From a bacterium (lineage in GTDB: Bacteria > Patescibacteriota > Gracilibacteria > Peribacterales > Peribacteraceae), in contig JAQCIJ010000007.1 in the NCBI GenBank assembly GCA_027592135.1, positions 1-39,124 on the forward strand: a DNA stretch of 39,124 nt, in the 5' to 3' direction. The translations under genes were made by a program, and so were the position numbers. Below the pieces are notes generated by a model. It searched no databases, was not told the DNA's origin, and worked only from the letters and a program-made list of their open reading frames with translations. Below, one piece after another: positions 23,338-31,457 of the stretch (positions within the stretch are counted from its first letter, which is position 1; every line of letters begins with the position of its first letter).

Positions 23338-24381
23338 CTATTCCAGATACAACACAGGATTCTTCTTTACTCCTCCAACACGTACTTCGAAGTGCACGTG
23401 AATTCCTGTTGCTCCATACACTTGGCCAGTGTTTCCCATCCAAGCGATCTTCTGTCCACGTTGTACACGATCCCCTTCTTTGACATACAATTCTTTGTTG
23501 TGTCCGTAGAGGGTCACCAGCCCATTACCATGATCTACCTCTATCACATTTCCATACCCACCATTCCAACCTTTTGCTGCACGAATAACCGTACCATCTT
23601 CTGAAGCGTAAATTGGTCCACCAAGTACTCCATTTGATTTATCCTGCATGTCTACAGCGTAGTGCCCTGCACGATAGTGTTGCGTGTAGTAGCACGTCAG
23701 TGCACACGGCTTTTGTAGTACTCCAGGAGTCGGTGTCGGTGTAAATGGTGCAGTGGGTTGCACTACAACAACTACTGGTTTTTTTGTAGGCTTTGTAGGT
23801 TCGTCTGTCGGTGTCTCCGCATCTACAGTAGCAACCTGTACCTTCTTTTCGATAATGGGACGTCCATTCGGAACAATTAATTGTTGTCCTGCCATAATAA
23901 ATTCACTCTTCAGGTCATTTTGATTAAGGATATCTATCATGGGTATATCATACAGCTGTGCAATACGCGAAAGTGTTTGTCCACGAGATACGGTGTGCAG
24001 CACTCCATCTACAGGCAATATCAATAGCTCATCTCCTGGGCGAATGGGTTGTCCTTCCTGTAAGTTGTTGGCCCATCGAATAGTTTCAACACTCACAGGA
24101 TACCAACGCGAAAGACGTTCGAGACTATCACCATCTTTAACCGTGAGAATTGTTCCTTTCGCATATGCACGACGATCTCCCTGCCGTGTAAGTGGAGATG
24201 TTTTCTTTAGGAATCCTTCTTCGACTAATAAAAACTTCTGTGTCGCAAGAGATGGATCTTGCTGTGCAAAAGCTGCTTTTGGAATGAACGGTGGAAGAAA
24301 TGCTCCCGCAGCAAACGCTATGACACATGCTATGCGTATACGCTTTATCAGCCAGAGGTGCGTTGGAGAAAGAGGGCTCAT
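23338..24381 (-). CDS. LysM-M23 peptidoglycan endopeptidase
   Basis: A secreted murein hydrolase of 347 residues. The N-terminus has a basic stretch and a hydrophobic segment (IRIACVIAFAAGAFLPPFI, 15-33) ending in AFAQ, a signal peptide or anchor. LysM 1 is at about 79-123 and LysM 2 at about 128-171 (VLHTVSRGQTLSRIAQLYDIP), both peptidoglycan-binding. A T/P-rich linker (about 185-220) precedes a LytM/M23 domain with intact zinc ligands: H240 and D244 (GHYAVDM) and the H-x-H pair 328/330 (HVHFE). Two cysteines (226, 230) precede the catalytic domain. Full catalytic residues suggest an active enzyme rather than an EnvC/NlpD-type activator. The ATG overlaps the end of the D,D-carboxypeptidase gene by four bases. 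Confidence 0.93.
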   Translation of the reverse strand: MSPLSPTHLWLIKRIRIACVIAFAAGAFLPPFIPKAAFAQQDPSLATQKFLLVEEGFLKKTSPLTRQGDRRAYAKGTILTVKDGDSLERLSRWYPVSVETIRWANNLQEGQPIRPGDELLILPVDGVLHTVSRGQTLSRIAQLYDIPMIDILNQNDLKSEFIMAGQQLIVPNGRPIIEKKVQVATVDAETPTDEPTKPTKKPVVVVVQPTAPFTPTPTPGVLQKPCALTCYYTQHYRAGHYAVDMQDKSNGVLGGPIYASEDGTVIRAAKGWNGGYGNVIEVDHGNGLVTLYGHNKELYVKEGDRVQRGQKIAWMGNTGQVYGATGIHVHFEVRVGGVKKNPVLYLE

Positions 24382-25244
24382 TGGGAAGCAACAGGCTCCG
24401 GTTCAGTCTTCAAAGAAGAAAGGATTATACGCATATCCTTGTATCGCTGATTGGAGTTAAAAAGAACAACGATATATTGTTGATCGACACCTTCGACAAG
24501 AGACATTAAGCACTGGCCCGCATCTGTCGTTGTTCCTGTCTTCCCTGCAAGGACAGGGCTAACTTCATGCATCAGTGCGTGTGTATGATACAACGAAATA
24601 TTATCACCTTCTACGCTGGCAATACGCTCCCCTGAACTACTAAGGCGGCTTGCAATTTCTTCGTAGCGCAAACTAAACATCGTCAGCCATGCAATATCCT
24701 GAGGCGTAGACCAGTGAGCAGGATGGTCGAGTCCTGCAGGGTTGCGAAATGATGTACCCGTCATTCCCAATTGCAATGCTCTATTGTTCATCTCTCCAAC
24801 AAAAGCCGATACGCTACCACTGTGGAACTGTGCCAACGTTGTTGCTGCATCATTTGCAGAATTGATCAGCAGTGCAGAGAGTAAATCACCAACAGTGTAG
24901 TGCTTACCAGGTTCGAGATATGCTTTATTCCCTGTGACATCTACAACATTCCTTGGAATGGATACCATTTCATCAAGATCATGATTCTCCACAATGAGCA
25001 AAGCGGTCATTAATTTTGTCAGACTTGCCATCGGGCGTTGGGTTCGTGCCTGCTTTGCGTAGAGTCTTTGTCCACTACGTGCATCAAAAATCACTACTCC
25101 AGATGCAGAAAGTGGCTCTGAGATCTCTATTGCTTCACTTGAAGGTGCTATTTGTATGCTCTCCAACGTTGAAACATCGAAAGATTCCGTGTCTACGGTC
25201 GGGAACAAGCCCAAAAGGAGCGCTGAAAGTAGCGATAAATACAT
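24378..25244 (-). CDS. D-alanyl-D-alanine carboxypeptidase (PBP5/DacF family)
   Basis: Trims the terminal D-alanine of peptidoglycan pentapeptides outside the membrane. It has 288 residues with all three serine-transferase motifs: S74-x-x-K77 (MASLTKLM), S129-A-N131 (NSANDAAT) and K235-T-G (AGKTGTTT). The N-terminus is a signal-like hydrophobic segment (LSLLSALLLGLFP). The C-terminal beta domain usual in PBP5 seems absent or very short, as in compact DacF-like enzymes. It forms an overlapping operon with the LysM-M23 hydrolase, consistent with a joint role in wall remodelling. The 110-base gap to ftsQ contains no gene. Confidence 0.93.
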   Translation of the reverse strand: MYLSLLSALLLGLFPTVDTESFDVSTLESIQIAPSSEAIEISEPLSASGVVIFDARSGQRLYAKQARTQRPMASLTKLMTALLIVENHDLDEMVSIPRNVVDVTGNKAYLEPGKHYTVGDLLSALLINSANDAATTLAQFHSGSVSAFVGEMNNRALQLGMTGTSFRNPAGLDHPAHWSTPQDIAWLTMFSLRYEEIASRLSSSGERIASVEGDNISLYHTHALMHEVSPVLAGKTGTTTDAGQCLMSLVEGVDQQYIVVLFNSNQRYKDMRIILSSLKTEPEPVASQ

Positions 25245-25353
25245 CTGTAATATGATAGTCCTGATTACACAAGAGTAGAAGTGATATATCCAATTTCATT
25301 TGGTTGTAACTGGTGCGTAGTCAAGCGCTTAAGCTTGGCAGATTAGCAATTTA

Positions 25354-26310
25354 CTACTGATACATCACCCTGTCTGTAACCCGAAGATCGATATACTCCT
25401 TTACCTCTTCGAAACCAATTTCTTTGAGGAAGGTTCTGTATCGCTCCATTTGTTCTTCTAGAGGATTTCTTAGATCAAACCACAACTCTTTTTGGTCGAC
25501 GAGTAAGTGAAACTCCTGAGCGCGTAAATACACTGTCCTGCGCGACACTTCCTGTCCAAACTGTCGCAGTAGTGTCAGCTCTGCAGCATTCATACGCTCC
25601 AGAAACGTTGGTTGAATAAGTAGTTGCCCAGGATCTGGCCGCACCCCCCAGTCGACAATAGAAAACTGTGGTAGCGTCTCTGTATCACGTGCTGCAGTTG
25701 TTGCTACATATATTCCCTGTTTGGTTAAAAAATCGATACTGCTGCCAGTACCAGAGCTTCCTGCACTATCAGGCTCTTCGATATTTAAGCGTGCTACAAG
25801 TGGATGCAGTTGTATACGTACATGCAGTGTGCCTGGGTATGTTTTTCCGATACGTAATTCATCGATGTCTGGAATGCTTTCACGAAGCAGTCCTGCAATT
25901 TCAAATGAGGAAAGAAAGAACAGGTGTCTGCCAAATATTGGAGAAAGTGCATCCTGAACTTCTTCGATATCGAGCCTCGGACTCAGCCTGCTTACGGTAA
26001 TTTCTCGCACCTCTATTGCTGACGAAAACAAGAGAAATCCGAATGCGACAACACCAATAAAAATAAGGCTGATCATCGTCCATCGCACAGCACTTTTGCG
26101 AAATCCATCTCTCCATACTTCTATTCTTCGCTTGAGTCTGCGCCATTTTTCTTTTCTGTGACTGGTCTTTCTATTCATGCATCGTTTAACATAACGCTTT
26201 GTATCAGGCGATATGCGTCTGGCAAATTTTTTGGGAAGCCGCTGAGAACGCTGTAATGGCATAAATGTATTATGAGGTACTCTCGAGTATGGTAACGATT
26301 CATTAGTCAT
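25354..26310 (-). CDS. ftsQ: Cell division protein FtsQ/DivIB
   Basis: Bitopic divisome protein linking FtsB/FtsL to late division proteins. It has 318 residues: a long basic cytoplasmic tail (rich in R/K, residues 1-75), one membrane segment (WTMISLIFIGVVAFGFLLFSSAI, about 77-99), then the POTRA domain (VREITVSRLSPRLDIEEVQDALSP) and the FtsQ core (DELRIGKTYPGTLHVRIQLHPLVARL). The K-x-Y-P-x-T-L-x-V-x-I motif is diagnostic. The start is uncertain. The ATG at 26310 lies inside a TCATTAG heptamer array (ATGACTA on the coding strand) that supplies several ATGs, while a second in-frame ATG is at 26262. No other division gene adjoins it; the usual mur/ftsAZ neighbours are missing. Confidence 0.88.
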   Translation of the reverse strand: MTNESLPYSRVPHNTFMPLQRSQRLPKKFARRISPDTKRYVKRCMNRKTSHRKEKWRRLKRRIEVWRDGFRKSAVRWTMISLIFIGVVAFGFLLFSSAIEVREITVSRLSPRLDIEEVQDALSPIFGRHLFFLSSFEIAGLLRESIPDIDELRIGKTYPGTLHVRIQLHPLVARLNIEEPDSAGSSGTGSSIDFLTKQGIYVATTAARDTETLPQFSIVDWGVRPDPGQLLIQPTFLERMNAAELTLLRQFGQEVSRRTVYLRAQEFHLLVDQKELWFDLRNPLEEQMERYRTFLKEIGFEEVKEYIDLRVTDRVMYQ

Positions 26311-26369
26311 TAGTCATTAGCCGTTGGTTTTTCTGATTGACTATTGACTATTGACTATTGACTATTGAC
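26300..26369. repeat. Two heptanucleotide tandem arrays between ftsQ and a glycosyltransferase gene
   Basis: TCATTAG is repeated three times exactly (26300-26320), and CTATTGA four times exactly with a partial fifth (26336-26369). The first array contains the ftsQ start codon. The second ends ten bases before the glycosyltransferase start. They fill the whole divergent promoter region and resemble the short tandemly repeated repetitive (STRR) heptamers known from cyanobacteria. Confidence 0.9.
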
Positions 26370-26378
26370 ACTGAAGTT

Positions 26379-27530
26379 ATGAAACTCGCTATCGTCGCCG
26401 ATTGGCTCCCCGTATTCGCCGGAGCAGAACATGTCATTGCAGCGATGCATGATATTTGGCCCGAAGCTCCTATTTTTACAACGGTTGCAAACCGTAAAAA
26501 TGTTGGTCCTCTTTCGCATGCAGACATTCGTACAAGCCCTCTGCAAAAGTGGTACTCGCTTACGGGGAACCATCAGTGGATGCTGCCATGGATGCCGCGT
26601 GCAATAGAAAACATCGATCTGCGTGAATTTGATACAATCATCAGCTCATCACATGCGATAGGCAAAGGGATTATTCCTCCGAGTACCGCGAAACATATTT
26701 GCTACTGCCATACACCAATGCGCTACGCATGGGAGATGGAAGACGAGTATCTTGATGATTTTAATGTCCCGCATTTTTTGCGCAGGATGATCAAAGAAAA
26801 ACTTAAACAAATTCGTAAATGGGATCTTACCACTGCACAAAGAGTGGACCAGTTTGTGGCAAACTCCACAACAGTGCAAGAGAGGATCAAAAGGGTGTAT
26901 AACCGCGAAAGCATTGTGATTCATCCACCTGTAAATGATCGATTTTTCGAAGTTCCCAACCCCCAACCCCCAACCCCCAAATCCTACTACCTTACCGTCG
27001 GTCGTCACGTCCCCTACAAACGAACCGATCTTTTGATTCAAGCGGCAAATGCGATGAAGATTCCGCTTAAGGTTGGAGGGTCCGGAAAAGATTTTGAAAG
27101 ACTGAAGGCGATGGCAGGACCAACGGTCGAGATGCTCGGCTTTGTACCAGATGAAGATCTTCCTGAATTATATGCAAACGCAAAAGCCTTTTTGTTTGCA
27201 CCATTCGAAGACGCTGGAGTTGTGCCATTAGAGGCGCAAGCGTGTGGCACACCGGTTGTGGCATTTGGCAAAGGAGGAGTGCTGGATACCGTCGTTAATG
27301 GAGAGACAGGAGTGTATTTTGCTGAGCAATCTGTCGATGCCGTGACAGATGCTATCGGGAGATTTGAGAAGATGAATTTTGATACAGAAATTATTCGGGA
27401 GCATGCGAAAAAATTTAGTGCAGAGCGGTTTAGGGAGAAGATGCTTCAATCTTCAACATCTGTCTCATCCTCTATTTCTCCAACTAATTCTTCTAATACG
27501 TCCTCGAGAGTAACGAGCCCCACAGTGTGA
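26379..27530 (+). CDS. GT4-family glycosyltransferase
   Basis: A 383-residue GT-B fold, retaining glycosyltransferase that transfers a sugar from a nucleotide-sugar donor. The N-terminal domain starts [19 protein letters not shown]. The donor-binding C-terminal domain has [20 protein letters not shown], the strand [56 protein letters not shown] with the E-x7-E motif, and NGETGVYF. The start at 26379 is used because upstream codons are repeat. The interdomain linker is encoded by a CCCAACC heptamer array (26955-26982), so one copy more or less would shift the frame. The last 28 codons are complementary to the convergent CNNM gene (85-base overlap) and give a non-family S/T-rich tail, so the native stop was probably lost. 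Confidence 0.9.
   Translation: MKLAIVADWLPVFAGAEHVIAAMHDIWPEAPIFTTVANRKNVGPLSHADIRTSPLQKWYSLTGNHQWMLPWMPRAIENIDLREFDTIISSSHAIGKGIIPPSTAKHICYCHTPMRYAWEMEDEYLDDFNVPHFLRRMIKEKLKQIRKWDLTTAQRVDQFVANSTTVQERIKRVYNRESIVIHPPVNDRFFEVPNPQPPTPKSYYLTVGRHVPYKRTDLLIQAANAMKIPLKVGGSGKDFERLKAMAGPTVEMLGFVPDEDLPELYANAKAFLFAPFEDAGVVPLEAQACGTPVVAFGKGGVLDTVVNGETGVYFAEQSVDAVTDAIGRFEKMNFDTEIIREHAKKFSAERFREKMLQSSTSVSSSISPTNSSNTSSRVTSPTV
26955..26982 (+). repeat. Heptamer array CCCAACC inside a coding region
   Basis: Three exact copies of CCCAACC followed by a fourth unit CCCAAAT. They encode NPQPPTPK in the linker between the two glycosyltransferase lobes. Because the unit is not a multiple of three, slippage by one copy would truncate the enzyme. 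Confidence 0.9.
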
Positions 27531-28414
27531 TCGTCCTCTTGTACAACTGCTTGATGCGTATTTTTATCACGAAATAGTGAAAGTAATTCATCACTGCGCA
27601 TGTCCGCCTGTACCGTAAGTGTTTCCCGCATAATAGATTCTACTGGTGCATCCGTATTTTCATACAATGCTTGTAACACATCCTGCTTGAGAATCATTCC
27701 CTCAACTTCGTGCATAGATGTACCAAACACGGGATATCGAGAATGTGGTTCATGATCGATTTGATCCCATATCTCTTTTAAAGAATCTTCAAGAGTAAGA
27801 CCAATAATATCTTTCAGTGGCGTCATAATATCCGCTGCATTTTTATCGTTAAGAATAAAAGCACGGTGGATGAGTCTTCCTTCGTCACTTTCGATGTGTC
27901 CTTTACGACGACCAAGGGTAACAAGAGACCGGATCTGTTCTTCGGTTCCTACTTTGCGCTCTCCTCTTTTAAAGAGATTGGTGATCCATTCAAGCCCAAC
28001 AATGACAGGAAGCATGAGGATAGTTAGGGCTAAAACAAATGGTGCAGTTATAAGGGCAACGCGCTCTGCGTAATGAATACCAATCGCCTTTGGGATAATC
28101 TCTGAAAAAATAATGATACCAAATGTTAATGCTGTAGTGATCACCGCGAGCACAGCATCGCCATACATGTTAATCACGATTTGACCCACTACGATAGAAC
28201 CAACAATATTTACGACGTTGTTCCAAACCACAATTGTTATCACCGATCGATTCAGCTGTTTATTTACACGATGAAGAATAGAAACACCTACACGCTTCTT
28301 TTCCATCATCGAATGCACCTCTGCATCTGTGATGCTTACAATTGCAGCCTCTGCCCCAGAGAAAAACCCCGAGAAGAGAAGGATGATGGCGATGACGACG
28401 ATAAGCTCGAACAT
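27446..28414 (-). CDS. CNNM/CBS-pair membrane protein (CorB/HlyC-like)
   Basis: A CNNM-type membrane protein, of a family linked to magnesium transport or divalent-cation homeostasis. It has 322 residues. The CNNM domain (1-150) opens with [27 protein letters not shown] and contains [17 protein letters not shown] and [16 protein letters not shown], both characteristic. Two CBS motifs follow (about 185-310: [28 protein letters not shown]), ending [20 protein letters not shown], the usual CBS/CorC junction. The C-terminal CorC_HlyC domain is missing, so this is a short form. Its last 85 bases overlap the glycosyltransferase gene on the opposite strand. Confidence 0.92.
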   Translation of the reverse strand: MFELIVVIAIILLFSGFFSGAEAAIVSITDAEVHSMMEKKRVGVSILHRVNKQLNRSVITIVVWNNVVNIVGSIVVGQIVINMYGDAVLAVITTALTFGIIIFSEIIPKAIGIHYAERVALITAPFVLALTILMLPVIVGLEWITNLFKRGERKVGTEEQIRSLVTLGRRKGHIESDEGRLIHRAFILNDKNAADIMTPLKDIIGLTLEDSLKEIWDQIDHEPHSRYPVFGTSMHEVEGMILKQDVLQALYENTDAPVESIMRETLTVQADMRSDELLSLFRDKNTHQAVVQEDDHTVGLVTLEDVLEELVGEIEDETDVED

Positions 28415-28447
28415 GGACGGAAGTGTAGCAGAGGAAAGAGTATCCGT

Positions 28448-28512
28448 ATTACTTATTACTTATTACTTATATCTCTTTACTCTATACTTTCTACTTTCCA
28501 CTTTCCACTTTA
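28448..28512 (+). repeat. Heptamer arrays upstream of the NAD(P)HX dehydratase gene
   Basis: ATTACTT is repeated three times exactly (28448-28468). CTTTCCA follows twice exactly (28494-28507) with flanking partial units. The GTG at 28523 lies 15 bases beyond the last full unit. Confidence 0.85.
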
Positions 28513-28522
28513 CAATTCCCCC

Positions 28523-29296
28523 GTGCAACGCGACTCCTCCTCCCACAAAGGCGATAACGGAAAAGTAGCTGTTGTTGGTGGTAGTACCTACATCCATGGT
28601 GCACCTATCTTAAATGCACTAGCCGCGGAGGCGAGTGGGATCGATACGCTCAGTATTTGCTTGCCTGCTCTGCATGCAGAAGCTGCCAAGAGTTGGATGC
28701 TCAATGCGTTTATCCATCCATTTGCCGAAGATGATATTACCAATGCTGATATTGAAATTATTTTGGAACTCATTGCCCCTCTCGATTGTGTAGTGATTGG
28801 TTCGGGGATTGCAAAAACCGGAGAACGCGTACCTGCCCTCGAAGAAATTATCGCTTCGTGCACAACGCCAATGGTATTGGATGCGACAGCTCTTCAGAAA
28901 AACACGTTAGATCTTGTTCGTGGAAAACAAGCAGTGCTTACTCCACACCTCGGCGAACTCGAACGCATGGGTGTCAACGAAAATGATTTACAGGATATCG
29001 CCAACGAGTATCAAGCGATAATTGTTCTTAAAGGCCAGACAGACAAAGTGTTTAGCAGTCATGCAACCGATGAAATTACCGGAGGAAACGCAGGTCTTAC
29101 TACTGGTGGCACAGGTGACGTTCTTGCAGGGCTTATTGCAGGGCTGATCGCCCAAGGCATGGCGAGCATCGATGCGGCAAAAGATGCGTGTACAATTATG
29201 AAAAAGGCAGGAGAGAAGTTGGAGAAAGAAAAGGGATATAGTTATACAGCGGAAGATATTGTGGCGGAGATTCCAGGACTGCTATCTTCTCTGTAG
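28523..29296 (+). CDS. nnrD: ADP-dependent NAD(P)H-hydrate dehydratase
   Basis: Repairs damaged NADHX/NADPHX using ADP. At 257 residues it is the C-terminal YjeF domain alone, without the NnrE epimerase domain. Markers are GDNGKVAVVGGSTYIHGAPILNALAA near the N-terminus, VVIGSGIAKTGE, LTPHLGELERM, the strand IIVLKGQTDKV and the nucleotide-binding NAGLTTGGTGDVLAGLIAGL. The GTG at 28523 is chosen because it gives the natural N-terminus and lies beyond the heptamer arrays; the frame upstream is antisense to the CNNM gene. The stop overlaps the next start by one base, so the two are coupled. Confidence 0.9.
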   Translation: MQRDSSSHKGDNGKVAVVGGSTYIHGAPILNALAAEASGIDTLSICLPALHAEAAKSWMLNAFIHPFAEDDITNADIEIILELIAPLDCVVIGSGIAKTGERVPALEEIIASCTTPMVLDATALQKNTLDLVRGKQAVLTPHLGELERMGVNENDLQDIANEYQAIIVLKGQTDKVFSSHATDEITGGNAGLTTGGTGDVLAGLIAGLIAQGMASIDAAKDACTIMKKAGEKLEKEKGYSYTAEDIVAEIPGLLSSL

Positions 29297-29931
29297 TGAT
29301 CACGCTCTTCTCTCAATTCTCGGATCGAATTGACTGCCGTTTTTTAACAAAAGACGATGACCTCGAAGTACCAAAGCCCCGCGTGCGTCTTACCCAAGTG
29401 CACGGCAATCGCACGATTATTTCTCGCGAACCGATGGAGAATACCGAGGAAGCCGACGGTGTGATTACGGATCAAAAAGGATTATATTTGATGGCCCGCG
29501 CTGCCGACTGTCAGAACTTCGCGGTGTATGATTCGCGACTGCATATTGGTGGTGTTTTACACGCCGGTTGGAAGGGGCTTTTGGCGGGTGCCATTCCGGA
29601 GTTTTTTCGCACATTTTCCAAAGAATTTGGCAGTGATTTTTCTGATATTTTCGTGGCTGCAGGCCCCTCACTATGCATAGGTTGTGCCGAGTTTTCGGAC
29701 CCTGCGATAGAGCTTCCTGGCATCGACCAGAAGTACTTCGATGGGAGGCACGTCAACCTGCAACACATCGCTACAGATCAGCTGGTTTCCGCAGGTATTT
29801 CTCCACGAAACATCGAGCGAAGCCCCGACTGCACCTGTTGCCACCCCGAAATGTATTGGAGCTATAGAGGTGGGGATACATCTCTTGTCCAATCGGGCGT
29901 GAGTAACGTTTTAGTTCTCTCACTGCTCTAA
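29296..29931 (+). CDS. pgeF: PgeF/YlmD-family multi-copper-like polyphenol oxidoreductase (laccase domain)
   Basis: A 211-residue member of the DUF152/YfiH family. Members have been described as purine nucleoside phosphorylase/adenosine deaminase enzymes and as an editing factor for peptidoglycan precursors. Landmarks: VRLTQVHGNRTIIS, the metal-binding A-A-D-C (ARAADCQNFAVYD), VLHAGWKGLLAG, and the C-terminal C-T-C-C-HPEMYWSYRGGD. The expected zinc ligands (H in QVHG, C in AADC, H in HAGWKG) are all present. The G-P-x-I-x-x-C-C-Y-E-V motif is altered to GPSLCIGCAEFS. The GTG at 29296 shares its G with the nnrD stop TAG. A role in wall-precursor quality control would fit the envelope-rich surroundings but is inference. 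Confidence 0.88.
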   Translation: MITLFSQFSDRIDCRFLTKDDDLEVPKPRVRLTQVHGNRTIISREPMENTEEADGVITDQKGLYLMARAADCQNFAVYDSRLHIGGVLHAGWKGLLAGAIPEFFRTFSKEFGSDFSDIFVAAGPSLCIGCAEFSDPAIELPGIDQKYFDGRHVNLQHIATDQLVSAGISPRNIERSPDCTCCHPEMYWSYRGGDTSLVQSGVSNVLVLSLL

Positions 29932-30290
29932 TACGTTGATCAGACTTTTGTAAAGCTCACTGGGCTTCGTGTGCACTTTACTTACTGGTAGTCACACTCA
30001 ACAAACACACGTTTCGCACCGAGACTACGGCTAGGTGCAAGGCATCTTCTTGGACAGAAAAGATCTGGTTCTCTACCATAAGTCCTGTTCTAGATGACTC
30101 GTTAAGAACCGGTTACGTTTCTTCTCTATCACCGTTCCCAGGGAGGTTAACTCATGGAGGTCTGCGGACCGTCATTGCAACCACCCACTTAAGCTCACAG
30201 GGGACAGGCGTAATCGGACGACGGTCACCCGGAGAAAGTACACGGATCAAACCTCGCCCATGCGGATCAAATGCTGACGGTGAGGTTTTT
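29932..30290 (+). ncRNA. Probable structured non-coding RNA
   Basis: No protein is encoded here, and the stretch is rich in complementary segments in one orientation. GTAAAG pairs with CTTTAC (about 29950-29975), GCACCGAG with CTAGGTGC (about 30017-30040), and GGAC with GTCC enclosing TGGT-ACCA (about 30050-30090). GGTC-TGCG-GACC is a tight tetraloop hairpin (about 30158-30170), and GACCGTC (about 30166) pairs with GACGGTC (about 30219). A terminator closes it at 30250-30290. The length of about 350 bases is in the RNase P RNA/tmRNA class. I do not find the RNase P core (GAGGAAAGTCC), a tmRNA T-arm or an SRP domain, so the identity is open. It holds several GGA motifs, including TACACGGATCA. 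Confidence 0.6.
30250..30290 (+). terminator. Intrinsic terminator of the structured RNA
   Basis: AACCTCGCC (30250-30258) pairs with GGTGAGGTT (30279-30287) with one G-U pair, followed by T5 (30286-30290). The loop contains GCGGATCA. Confidence 0.75.
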
Positions 30291-30308
30291 CTATATACTA
30301 AACATCCT

Positions 30309-31400
30309 ATGGAATCTCTCACTAATAGAATCGTCAAAGCCAATACACTTTTAGCCTCCTATGCCGTCCCCCACGAGGGAAAGCTCGGCAGAGTGATACC
30401 AGAGCCTCCTGATGCCACGAGGTTCCCGTTTCAGCGTGACCGTGACCGTATCATCCACAGTAGATCCTTCCGGCGCTTAAAAGGCAAAACTCAGGTGTTT
30501 GTCTCGGGAATAGGAGACCACTACCGCACGAGGCTGACACACACCCTCGAAGTCTCACAGGTCAGCAGAGATATATCGAGGACGCTCGGTCTTAACGAAG
30601 ACCTGGCAGAGTGTATCGCCCTCGCGCATGATCTTGGACATCCGCCCTTTGGTCATGCAGGAGAAGATGCATTACATACTTGGATGGGCGAACAGGGTTC
30701 GGGGTTCGAGCATAACCAGCAGTCGCTGCGTATCGTGACGGTTCTCGGGAAACGCAGCTCCCAATACGTGGGTCTTAATCTGAATAAAGAAGTCCTAGAG
30801 GGATTGATGAAACATAGCACGCCTTTTGATGAGGTGGCAAAGGATACAGAGGGTACAGAGGGTACAGAGGTTCGCGTGCCTTCTTTGGAGGCGCAAGTCG
30901 TGAATATTGCTGATGAGATCGCCTACACCGGACACGACGTCGATGATGGCTTGAGGGCAGAGCTCTTTACGGAAGACGATATGCGAGACATAAAGTTGAT
31001 TCAGGATGCACAGAACATGGCAGTCGATCATGATACTTCGCTGCGAGGAGCGCTGATTCATATGCTGGTAAGCGATATTTATACCCAAACAGAGCTACAT
31101 CTTTCAGAAGGGATTTTTGATCATGCTGTGGATTTTTCTTCTTCTATACGCACAAAGCTTGATGCATTGCGCGGTTTCTTATGGCAGAACATGTATCTGC
31201 ACCCAGAGGTTTTAAAAAAAGCGAATCACGGAAAAGAGATTGTCATAAGACTCTGCAATCACTTTCTCGCTTCCAATTCATCAAAAGTAGATGAACTGAT
31301 GGAATTGCATAGCTCAACGAGAGTAGAAGCGGTGAAAGATTATGTAGCAGGAATGACAGACAGCTTTGCCATGCAAAGCATCGCAATGTTGAAATGTTGA
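30309..31400 (+). CDS. dgt: dGTPase-like HD-domain hydrolase
   Basis: Deoxyguanosine triphosphate triphosphohydrolase-like protein, expected to release tripolyphosphate from dNTPs and so affect nucleotide pools. It has 363 residues, the short class. The family opening FPFQRDRDRIIHSRSFRRLKGKTQVF is present. The HD metal site is H78 (RLTHTLEV), H107-D108 (AHDLGHPPFGH) and D202 (IADEIAYTGHD). Residues 179-188 (DTEGTEGTEV) come from a nonamer tandem repeat (30843-30873, unit GGTACAGAG). The array is nearly the same as in cysS, and it interrupts the region just before the fourth metal ligand. The start ATG lies 19 bases past the RNA terminator. Confidence 0.93.
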   Translation: MESLTNRIVKANTLLASYAVPHEGKLGRVIPEPPDATRFPFQRDRDRIIHSRSFRRLKGKTQVFVSGIGDHYRTRLTHTLEVSQVSRDISRTLGLNEDLAECIALAHDLGHPPFGHAGEDALHTWMGEQGSGFEHNQQSLRIVTVLGKRSSQYVGLNLNKEVLEGLMKHSTPFDEVAKDTEGTEGTEVRVPSLEAQVVNIADEIAYTGHDVDDGLRAELFTEDDMRDIKLIQDAQNMAVDHDTSLRGALIHMLVSDIYTQTELHLSEGIFDHAVDFSSSIRTKLDALRGFLWQNMYLHPEVLKKANHGKEIVIRLCNHFLASNSSKVDELMELHSSTRVEAVKDYVAGMTDSFAMQSIAMLKC

Positions 31401-31456
31401 AAAAACCACTCATGTCTACAATAGACTCTTTCAATATTTCAGAATTTCAACATTTC
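31391..31456. terminator. Inverted repeat at a convergent gene junction
   Basis: GAAATGTTGAAA (31391-31402) is perfectly complementary to TTTCAACATTTC (31445-31456), with A/T-runs at both ends. Located between the convergent dgt and M23 stops, it could stop transcription in both directions, although the loop is long (42 bases). Confidence 0.4.
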
Positions 31457-31457
31457 T

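Noticed and set aside
26300-26369. CRISPR-like repeat array
   Set aside because: Units are seven bases without spacers. No CRISPR array or cas gene is seen anywhere in the window.
28181-28522. Upstream extension of nnrD
   Set aside because: It is antisense to the CNNM gene and contains the heptamer arrays; the YjeF-type domain starts at the GTG.
29932-30290. Assigning the structured RNA as rnpB or tmRNA
   Set aside because: Size fits, but none of the core conserved motifs of either RNA could be found on either strand by eye.
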